Below, piece by piece: positions 7,267-15,253 of a stretch of DNA of 24,075 nt. The translations under genes were made by a program, and so were the position numbers. This stretch comes from CALEUX01 sp037439945 (GTDB lineage Bacteria; Bacteroidota; Bacteroidia; Bacteroidales; Marinilabiliaceae). The DNA is taken from positions 1 through 24,075 of the forward strand of contig JBBIVA010000048.1 in assembly GCA_037439945.1 (NCBI GenBank), in the 5' to 3' direction. Numbering within the stretch: position 1 is the stretch's first letter; each line of letters begins with the position of its first letter. The notes beneath the pieces were generated by a model. The model made no database searches, was not told the origin of the DNA, and saw only the letters and a program-made list of their open reading frames with translations.

Positions 7267-8646
7267 ATGAAAAATTACAACCTTCTGTTCATTTTTAGAA
7301 TAACAATGGTTTCAGCTTTGGGAGGCTTACTATTTGGCTACGACTGGGTTGTAATAGGAGGTGCAAAGCCATTTTACGAACGGTTTTTTGATATTACCCA
7401 TGCGGTAGAATTACAGGGATGGGTTATGAGCAGTGCGTTAATTGGTTGTTTTATAGGTGCAATTGTTTCGGGCTTTATTACTGACTGGGCAGGGCGCAAA
7501 AAACCTATGATTCTGGCTGCTGCATTTTTTACAATCTCAGCTATAGGGACCGGGGCTGCAAATTCACTGCTCCCTTTTGTTTTATACCGCTTATTGGGCG
7601 GACTGGGGATTGGACTGGCATCGGCCTTATCTCCTATGTACATTGCAGAAATTTCCCCTTCCGAATTCAGGGGACGTTTAGTTTCTATAAATCAGTTAAC
7701 AATTGTAATCGGGATTTTGGCCGCCCAGTTAATTAATTTTTTTATTGCAAAAGAGGTTCCAACGGGCGCAACTGATGAATTTATCCGAGAATCATGGAAT
7801 GGTCAATTCGGTTGGCGATATATGTTTTGGGCCGAAACAATCCCTGCTGCTGCCTTTTTTATTCTTGCCTCTTTTATTCCTGAAAGTCCAAGGTATTTAA
7901 TAAAATCAGGTGCAACACAAAGGGGATTGGAAATATTATCAAAAATTGGAGGTGCAGCTTATGCCGAAAAAGAAGAAAAAAGTATTCGCTCAACCCTTGC
8001 TAATGAATCCAAAAAGGTAGGGTGGGGTGTTTTATTCTCTAAAAAACATAAGAAAGTAATTTTAATTGGTATAGTACTGGCAATATTCCAGCAATGGTGC
8101 GGAATTAATGTCATTTTCAATTATGCCGAAGAAATTTTCACATCTGCCGGCTATTCAGTAGGAGAAATGCTGTTCAATATTGTAATAACCGGTATCGTAA
8201 ACCTGCTATTTACCTTGGTGGCGCTTCAAACAGTTGATAAATGGGGGCGTCGGAAATTAATGTTGACCGGTTCTTTTGTTCTTGCTGTAATTTACATTGT
8301 TTTAGGTACCTGCTATTTTTTTATGATAAAAGGAATTATTATGCTGGTTCTTGTTGTGGGTGCAATTGCTGCTTACGCTATGACACTAGCCCCAATTACT
8401 TGGGTAATTCTTTCTGAAATTTTTCCGAATAAAATAAGGGGTACAGCTATGGCTTTGGCAACTTCAATATTATGGGTTGCCTGTTTTGTACTTACTTACT
8501 CTTTCCCATCACTCAACATATTACTGGGAGCTGATGGAACATTTTGGCTGTATGCAATAATTTGTATTTCCGGTTTTTTGTTTACATTAAAAATGTTGCC
8601 TGAAACCAAAGGCAAAACACTTGAAGAAATTGAAAATAAAATTTAG
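7267..8646 (+). CDS. MFS sugar porter (XylE/GLUT type)
   Basis: Inner-membrane transporter of the sugar porter branch of the major facilitator superfamily, probably a sugar/proton symporter. Motifs in order: GGLLFGYD in TM1; DWAGRKKP between TM2 and TM3; the NQLT stretch in TM5; PESPRYL in the central loop; QQWCGIN in TM7, holding the paired Gln that contacts sugar in XylE; DKWGRRKL between TM8 and TM9; and the C-terminal PETKGKTLEEIE. Twelve hydrophobic spans fit the composition. I place the start at the ATG at 7267 (459 residues), because a TTG start at 7213 would only add 18 polar residues before the usual family N-terminus; the longer form cannot be excluded. It is the first gene after the divergent AraC regulator and is followed by two exported glycosidases, suggesting import of the sugars they release. 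The exact substrate is not predictable. Confidence 0.92.
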   Translation: MKNYNLLFIFRITMVSALGGLLFGYDWVVIGGAKPFYERFFDITHAVELQGWVMSSALIGCFIGAIVSGFITDWAGRKKPMILAAAFFTISAIGTGAANSLLPFVLYRLLGGLGIGLASALSPMYIAEISPSEFRGRLVSINQLTIVIGILAAQLINFFIAKEVPTGATDEFIRESWNGQFGWRYMFWAETIPAAAFFILASFIPESPRYLIKSGATQRGLEILSKIGGAAYAEKEEKSIRSTLANESKKVGWGVLFSKKHKKVILIGIVLAIFQQWCGINVIFNYAEEIFTSAGYSVGEMLFNIVITGIVNLLFTLVALQTVDKWGRRKLMLTGSFVLAVIYIVLGTCYFFMIKGIIMLVLVVGAIAAYAMTLAPITWVILSEIFPNKIRGTAMALATSILWVACFVLTYSFPSLNILLGADGTFWLYAIICISGFLFTLKMLPETKGKTLEEIENKI

Positions 8647-8922
8647 TAAAAAAACAATGAAACGAGCCTGGTTCGCAAAACAAAACTTGTCCCTACTTTT
8701 AAGGAAACACCAATGAATCGAATATAGACGAAGTCAAAATATCAATGATTGGGTTTTCCCGTAATAACGTGACAAGCTATCCGATAATTTAAAAACTAAT
8801 TATTTACGGATGAAATAGCCATAGCCAACAAATTGCATAAAAACCGAAATGATTATTAATGACGTTTTGCATCACGATAAACCGGGAAAAGTTGTGACAA
8901 TTAAAAATCAAATTATAAACAT

Positions 8923-11772
8923 ATGAAAAACCTGTTAACCACCGTTTTTTTTACTGCTATATTAATAGGTTGCACTAGGCAACAGGCAATAGAAATTAAT
9001 ATTTCGGGAGAATGGAGTTACCAATTGGATAGCTGCAGAAATGGAGAAAATGAACAATGGTTCAGCAAATCATTACCATATTCAATTAAATTGCCGGGAG
9101 CGTTACAGGATTATGGTATTGGAAATGAACCAAACCTGGCAACAGATTGGACCGGAAGTATATTTGACAGCTCCTGGTATTTTAATCCGGATATGGAAAA
9201 ATACCGCAGAAGAGGAGACATGAAATTTCCATTTTGGCTTACCCCTGATAAACATTATGTTGGAGCCGTTTGGTATCAAAAAGAAATTGAAATCCCTTAT
9301 ACCTGGCAATATCGTGACGTGGTAATTTATCTTGAGCGGCCACACTGGCAAACAACTGTTTGGTTCGACAGCCTTAAAATAGGTTCTGATAACAGCCTTT
9401 CAGTTCCACATATATTTAAAATTCCTTCCAACTTGGTTTCACCAGGTAAACATAAAATAACAGTGCTGGTTGACAACGCAATTAAAGATATTGATCCCGG
9501 AATAAATTCACATAGTATTTCAGATCATACACAGGGAAATTGGAATGGCATAATTGGTGAAATGAAACTAATAGTTTTAAATCAAAACAGCATTGAAAGA
9601 ATTAAAATTACACCGAACCTTAATGGTAACATGGTTTCTGCCAAGATTAAACTTGCATCGGGTGTAAAACAACCCAACACAAAAATTGAAATCAAAATAA
9701 ATGGTTATAACCACGCCCACAGGCTTAGCGATTATATTAGCCAATGGCCTTACGGACAGGATTCAATCATATTAAACGTACCAATGGGGCCATACTTTAA
9801 AAAATGGAGTGAATTTTCACCTCATCTCTACGAAATGAAAGTTACCCTTTCGGATGGTTCAGGCATATTGGATGTTAAGAATGAAATTTTTGGAATGCGT
9901 GAATTTTCTACAAAAAATAAACACTTCGAAATAAATGGGATACAGGTTTTTTTAAGAGGTACAACAGAATGTTGTGTTTTCCCATTAACCGGATATCCAC
10001 CAACTAATGAACCTGAATGGTCCCGAATATTTAAAATATGTAAAGATTATGGTTTAAACCATATGCGTTTCCATTCCTATTGCCCGCCCAAGGCGGCTTT
10101 TTATGCAGCTGATAAGGCCGGGATTTATCTCCAGGTTGAAGGGCCAAGCTGGGCAAAATATTCAACCGAACTTGGATATGGAAAACCAATTGATAAATAC
10201 CTGATGGATGAAACCAAAAGAATTATTGATGAATATGGTAATCATCCTTCATTTGTTATGATGGCCTATGGAAACGAACCTTCGGGCAATTATGTTGGAT
10301 ATCTGGAGAATTGGGTAAATCACTTTCGTGAATATGATCCACAAAGGGTATTTACAGGTGCTTCAACCGGGCGCAGCTGGGCAATAATAAATAACAGTGA
10401 TTTTATTGTAAGGTCCCCACCCCGGGGTTTAAAATGGAAGGACCATAAACCCGAATCGGTTTTTGATTATCGTAATAACACCGAAGGGCAGGAACGACCA
10501 TATGTAACATTTGAAATGGGACAATGGTGTGCTTTCCCAAATTTTAACGAGATTAAAAAATATACCGGCCCCTTAAAGGCAAAAAACTTCGAATTGTTTC
10601 AGCAAGAATTAACAGAAAACTTTATGGGTGATATGGCTGAGAAATTCCTGATGGCCTCCGGTAAATTGCAGGTTTCATGTTACAAACAAGAAATTGAAGC
10701 AACCCTTAGGACACCAAATTTAGCCGGTTTTCAATTGTTGAGCTTGAATGATTTTCCGGGCCAGGGAACCGCTTTAGTAGGTGTACTGGATGCGTTTTGG
10801 GATGAAAAAGGATACGTTACGGCCAAAGAATTCAGGGAATTTTGCAATAAAGTGGTTCCATTGGCCCGAATTGATAAGTTTACGTTTGAATCGGTTGATA
10901 CACTTAAAGCATTAATAGAAGTTGCAAATTTTGGTGGAAGTGAACTTTTAAACCCATCGGTTAATTGGCAATTAACTTCGGGTGGAAACAATTCAAAAAT
11001 TAAATCAGGGGCTTTTAATATAAAAAATATCCCTATTGGGAGCTGTAATGAAATAGGTAAAATAAAAATTCCACTTGGCTTTGTTAATAAACCAGCAAAA
11101 TTTAACCTTTCTGTTTCGGTGAATGAATATAAAAACCAATGGGATATCTGGGTGTTTCCTAAACAATCCACTTTGCCGGAAAACAGGGAAATTGTTATTT
11201 CCACCCAACCGGGTCAATCAGTACAAAAAGCTTTACAGGAAGGGAAAAAGGTCCTTCTATTGGCTCATGGGAGTATAGAAAATGGGAAAGATATTGTACA
11301 ATACCAAACCCCTGTTTTCTGGAATACATCTTGGTTCAGAATGAGACCACCGCATACAACAGGTATTTTTATTCAGAATGACCACCCTGTATTTAAAGAT
11401 TTCCCTACTGACTATTACAGCGATATGCAATGGTGGGAAATTGGAAACAGACAACCCGTTATGGATCTCTCTCATTTTGAAAAAGATTTAAAGCCGATTA
11501 TTCAGCCAATTGACACCTGGTTTTTGAACCGACGGTTGGGAATGTTATTTGAAGCAAATGTTTATAATGGCAAACTAATGGTTTGCAGCATAGATTTAAC
11601 AACCGATTTAGATAACAGGCCCGTTGCCAAACAACTATACAACTCAATAATCAGCTACATGCAATCTAAAGGGTTTAAACCAAATTCAAAAGTTGATATG
11701 ACTGTTATCAAGGAACTTTTTGAGGTTAAAAAACGTGAGGGATGGAAATCATTTGTGAACGACAATCCATAA
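8923..11772 (+). CDS. GH2-family glycoside hydrolase, lipoprotein
   Basis: Exo-acting retaining glycosidase, most likely beta-galactosidase-like. A lipoprotein signal is clear: a hydrophobic stretch ending LIGC with the lipid-modified Cys at 17. No acidic cluster follows that Cys, so surface export is not indicated and a periplasm-facing anchor is more likely. The N-terminal sugar-binding beta-sandwich is followed by an Ig-like domain. The TIM barrel begins near INGIQVFLRG. The acid/base Glu is E452 in YGNEP and the probable nucleophile is E531 in TFEMGQW. A long C-terminal part (about 670-949) contains further beta-rich sequence and a possible glutamine-amidotransferase-like fold; this last is a weak impression. 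At 949 residues it is long but within the range of Bacteroidota GH2 proteins. It lies 276 nt after the transporter and 73 nt before the DUF5107 gene on the same strand. GH2 also includes glucuronidases and mannosidases, so substrate is open. Confidence 0.88.
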   Translation: MKNLLTTVFFTAILIGCTRQQAIEINISGEWSYQLDSCRNGENEQWFSKSLPYSIKLPGALQDYGIGNEPNLATDWTGSIFDSSWYFNPDMEKYRRRGDMKFPFWLTPDKHYVGAVWYQKEIEIPYTWQYRDVVIYLERPHWQTTVWFDSLKIGSDNSLSVPHIFKIPSNLVSPGKHKITVLVDNAIKDIDPGINSHSISDHTQGNWNGIIGEMKLIVLNQNSIERIKITPNLNGNMVSAKIKLASGVKQPNTKIEIKINGYNHAHRLSDYISQWPYGQDSIILNVPMGPYFKKWSEFSPHLYEMKVTLSDGSGILDVKNEIFGMREFSTKNKHFEINGIQVFLRGTTECCVFPLTGYPPTNEPEWSRIFKICKDYGLNHMRFHSYCPPKAAFYAADKAGIYLQVEGPSWAKYSTELGYGKPIDKYLMDETKRIIDEYGNHPSFVMMAYGNEPSGNYVGYLENWVNHFREYDPQRVFTGASTGRSWAIINNSDFIVRSPPRGLKWKDHKPESVFDYRNNTEGQERPYVTFEMGQWCAFPNFNEIKKYTGPLKAKNFELFQQELTENFMGDMAEKFLMASGKLQVSCYKQEIEATLRTPNLAGFQLLSLNDFPGQGTALVGVLDAFWDEKGYVTAKEFREFCNKVVPLARIDKFTFESVDTLKALIEVANFGGSELLNPSVNWQLTSGGNNSKIKSGAFNIKNIPIGSCNEIGKIKIPLGFVNKPAKFNLSVSVNEYKNQWDIWVFPKQSTLPENREIVISTQPGQSVQKALQEGKKVLLLAHGSIENGKDIVQYQTPVFWNTSWFRMRPPHTTGIFIQNDHPVFKDFPTDYYSDMQWWEIGNRQPVMDLSHFEKDLKPIIQPIDTWFLNRRLGMLFEANVYNGKLMVCSIDLTTDLDNRPVAKQLYNSIISYMQSKGFKPNSKVDMTVIKELFEVKKREGWKSFVNDNP

Positions 11773-11845
11773 ACAAACAAGCAATAAAACAGGGAGCTAA
11801 ATATTAGATAATTTATATAGATTAAATTAATTCTTTTAATATTAA

Positions 11846-14800
11846 ATGATTACAAAAGCCTGGCAGGAAATGGTAATTATTCCAACATACGAAACAGGGG
11901 AGCCGGAAAAAAACCCTATGTTTTTGGAAAAAAGGGTTTACCAGGGAAGTAGTGGGGTAGTTTATCCCTATCCTGTTATTGAGAAAATAAGCAATGATAA
12001 AAAAGATAAAAAATGGCTGGCTATATTCCTGGAAAACACCTATTTAAAAATAATGATACTTCCCCAATTAGGTGGAAGGGTACAAATGGCATACGACAAA
12101 ATGAAGCAACGTCATTTTGTTTATTATAACCGGGTTATAAAACCTGCCCTTGTTGGTTTAACCGGCCCATGGATATCAGGAGGTATTGAATTTAACTGGC
12201 CCCAACACCACAGGCCAACCACCTATGAAGCAGTTGATTTTTGCATTGAAAAAAATAATGACGGAAGTGTAACTGTATGGTGCAGCGAAATTGAACGTAT
12301 GTTCCGTACAAAGGGTATGGCTGGTTTCACCCTTCATCCCGACAAAGCCTACCTTGAAATAAAAGTAAAACTCTATAATCGTACTGATGTTCCACAAACC
12401 TTTTTATGGTGGGCTAACCCCGCAGTTAAGGTAAACAACCATTATCAATCTGTATTTCCCCCTGATGTAAATGCTGTTTATGACCACGGGAAGCGCGATG
12501 TTTCTTTGTTTCCAATAGCAACGGGTACTTATTATAAAGTTGATTATTCACCCGGCACTGATATTTCGCGTTATAAAAACATACCTGTACCCACATCGTT
12601 TATGGCGGTTTCATCAAAATACGATTTTGTTGGTGGATATGAAAACGACAGTAAAGGAGGATTGCTGCATGTTGCCAACCATCATGTGTCACCCGGCAAA
12701 AAGCAATGGACATGGGGAAACGGGGATTTTGGAAAAGCCTGGGATAGGAATCTTACCGATGAGGATGGTCCCTACATTGAGCTAATGTGCGGTGTTTATA
12801 CAGATAATCAACCTGATTTTTCATGGCTTATGCCGGGTGAAGAAAAAAGCTTCAGTCAGTATTTTATACCATACCGGGATCTGGGGGTAGTTAAAAGTGC
12901 CACAAAAGAGGCAATGATAAATTTGGAAGTCGATAAATATATTGCCATTATTAAGGCCTTTACAACAGCAGAATATCCTCAGTCAGAAATTTTGTTAACC
13001 TGTGAAAATAAAATACTCCATAAAGAAATTTTTGATTTTAATCCGGGTACTTCATATGAAAAGAAAGTAAGCCTACCAAAGGGCATAAACCGGGAGAATT
13101 TGAGAATTTCTATCCACGATAGTAAAAAAAGGTTATTGGTTAAATGGCATACCGAAAAGGTAGAAAATAGCACAATTCCTGAAGCGGCTAAACCTGCTCT
13201 TTTACCCAATGAAATTGAGAACAACGAGCAACTGTATTTAACTGCCGTACATTTAGAACAGTACCGGCATGCAACAAACGACCCCCGCCCCTATTATGAA
13301 GAAGCCCTTAGACGCGATCCCAAGGATTATCGTTGTAACCAGGCATTGGGCCTATGGTATATGAAACGCGGACAGTTTTTAAAAGCTGTGGGGTTTTTAA
13401 AAGTTGCCACAGAAACCATAACTCAAAGAAATCCCAACCCCACCGATGGAGAGCCGTTCTACAATTTGGGACTAAATTACCTGTTTTTGAACCGTATTGA
13501 CGATGCTTATGATAGTTTTAACAAAGCAGTGTGGAATGCTGCCTCTATGGAAAGCGGATATTTTCAGATAGCACGAATTGATACTTTAAGGGGTAATTAT
13601 AATCTTGCCCTTGAAAATATTAACCGTTCACTAATCCGAAATTGGCACAACCATAAAGCACGGCATTTAAAAGTTGCATTACTTAGGTTGTTGAATTCAA
13701 AAAACGAAGCACTGAAATTTTGTAATGATTCTTTACAAATTGATAAGTTCAATTTTGGGATTTTATTCGAACAATATTTGTTGGGCAAAAACAAGTCCCT
13801 GAGTAAATTAAAGCACTTGATAAGGGGCAACATCCACACCTACATTGAATATGCACTTGATTATGCCCACGCGGGTTTATATAATGAGGCCATAGAATTA
13901 ATAAAATTGGGAATAGAGGGGCAAAAAAAACAAATATTTCATTTGGCGCTATATTACAAAGCGTGGTTTGAATACCGGGCAGAAAAAAAAGGTGATATCA
14001 TGGAGTCACTTAAGAGAGCTGCCAACCAATGCCCTGATTATTGTTTCCCGAATCAAACAGAAGCGGTAAACGTTTTACAATGGGCAGTAACATTAAATAA
14101 AAAAGATTATAAGGCCTTCTATTATCTCGGAAATTATTGGTACGCACATAAAAATTATGAAGAGGCAATAGATTGTTGGGAAAAATCTGTTAGTATAAAT
14201 AATGACTTCCCTACTCCCTTCAGAAACCTTGCTCTGGCCTATTTTAATAAGAAAAATAATAAGGCAAAAGCATTAACCAACATAGAAAATGCTTTTGCAA
14301 AAAACCCACTTGATGCAAGGGTATTTTTTGAAATGGATCAACTTTACAAAAGGCTTGATTTTGATATTTCTTACAGGTTAAAACTCTTTAGGGAAAATCA
14401 ACATCTGGTAAATCAACGTGATGATTTGTATTTGGAGAATATTGCCATTTTGAATCAGGCGGGTGAACACGAAACAGCATTTAAACTTTTAATAAACCGT
14501 AAATTCCAACCCTGGGAAGGTGGCGAAGGTAAAGTTGCCGGTCAATATGTTAAATCACTTACTTCTTTGGCGAAAAATGCAATTCAAAAAGGCCAATTTA
14601 ACAAAGCCATAATTTATTTAAACAATGCACAGGTATATCCGGAAAATTTGGGTGAGGGAAAACTCTATGGCACACAGGAAAATGAGATATTCTATTTTTT
14701 GGGTATAGCATACAGGGGTTTGGGAGAAAATTCATTAGCTAAAAAATTTTTGGAAAAAGCATCTAAAGGTTTAGCAGAAGTTTCAACAGCAGTTTTTTAT

Positions 14801-15076
14801 AACGATCAAAATCCGGAAACAATCTATTTCCAAGGATTGGCTTTAATTGAACTGGGTGAAACAATGGAAGCTGAAAAGCGCTTTATGATGCTTAAAAATT
14901 ATGGTGAAGGGCATATTGATGATAAAATCAGAATCGACTATTTTGCAGTTTCCCTGCCTGATATGCAAATATGGGAAGACGACCTGGATAAAAGAAATAA
15001 AAACTTTTGCAGGCATTTAATTGAATTAGCCGACAAAGGAAATGAATTGATAAACAACAGATCGTTAGACTTTTAG
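11846..15076 (+). CDS. DUF5107 domain protein with C-terminal TPR repeats
   Basis: Large protein of 1076 residues without a signal peptide, so probably cytoplasmic. Residues about 40-350 match DUF5107: ILPQLGGRVQMAYD, then SGGIEFNWPQHHRP (E115, N117, H121 and H122 stand out as candidate functional residues), and later GPYIELMCGVYTDNQPDFSW. The pattern of alternating strands suggests a galactose-mutarotase-like beta-sandwich, which is inference. A short beta-rich linker follows, and from about 455 to the end come many tetratricopeptide repeats, for example YYEEALRRDPKDYRC and YYLGNYWYAHKNYEEAID. The function of the family is not established to my knowledge. Its place between GH2 and GH35 genes in a sugar locus suggests carbohydrate binding or processing, with the TPRs mediating protein contacts. 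A dispersed 31-nt repeat candidate overlaps its stop codon. Confidence 0.85.
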   Translation: MITKAWQEMVIIPTYETGEPEKNPMFLEKRVYQGSSGVVYPYPVIEKISNDKKDKKWLAIFLENTYLKIMILPQLGGRVQMAYDKMKQRHFVYYNRVIKPALVGLTGPWISGGIEFNWPQHHRPTTYEAVDFCIEKNNDGSVTVWCSEIERMFRTKGMAGFTLHPDKAYLEIKVKLYNRTDVPQTFLWWANPAVKVNNHYQSVFPPDVNAVYDHGKRDVSLFPIATGTYYKVDYSPGTDISRYKNIPVPTSFMAVSSKYDFVGGYENDSKGGLLHVANHHVSPGKKQWTWGNGDFGKAWDRNLTDEDGPYIELMCGVYTDNQPDFSWLMPGEEKSFSQYFIPYRDLGVVKSATKEAMINLEVDKYIAIIKAFTTAEYPQSEILLTCENKILHKEIFDFNPGTSYEKKVSLPKGINRENLRISIHDSKKRLLVKWHTEKVENSTIPEAAKPALLPNEIENNEQLYLTAVHLEQYRHATNDPRPYYEEALRRDPKDYRCNQALGLWYMKRGQFLKAVGFLKVATETITQRNPNPTDGEPFYNLGLNYLFLNRIDDAYDSFNKAVWNAASMESGYFQIARIDTLRGNYNLALENINRSLIRNWHNHKARHLKVALLRLLNSKNEALKFCNDSLQIDKFNFGILFEQYLLGKNKSLSKLKHLIRGNIHTYIEYALDYAHAGLYNEAIELIKLGIEGQKKQIFHLALYYKAWFEYRAEKKGDIMESLKRAANQCPDYCFPNQTEAVNVLQWAVTLNKKDYKAFYYLGNYWYAHKNYEEAIDCWEKSVSINNDFPTPFRNLALAYFNKKNNKAKALTNIENAFAKNPLDARVFFEMDQLYKRLDFDISYRLKLFRENQHLVNQRDDLYLENIAILNQAGEHETAFKLLINRKFQPWEGGEGKVAGQYVKSLTSLAKNAIQKGQFNKAIIYLNNAQVYPENLGEGKLYGTQENEIFYFLGIAYRGLGENSLAKKFLEKASKGLAEVSTAVFYNDQNPETIYFQGLALIELGETMEAEKRFMMLKNYGEGHIDDKIRIDYFAVSLPDMQIWEDDLDKRNKNFCRHLIELADKGNELINNRSLDF

Positions 15077-15253
15077 AATTTTAGATGTTAGATAAAAGCA
15101 AGTTCTTAATTTTAAGCATATTACACACTTACAAGTATATATGTATACACCTGTATATCATGTAATTAAAAACACTTAACAACTATTAGATAAATAAAAG
15201 CCTAAATAAATAAAGTAATATTATTTAAAAAGTAATCATCTAACTTTGAAGAT

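Noticed and set aside
10731..11204. Minus-strand open frame of 157 codons within the GH2 gene
   Set aside because: It is an antisense shadow; the GH2 frame is continuous and conserved in this region.
15241..15248. TAACTTTG as a promoter -7 box for the GH35 gene
   Set aside because: It ends 5 nt before the ATG, leaving no leader, and no -33 element is present; the motif is probably chance.
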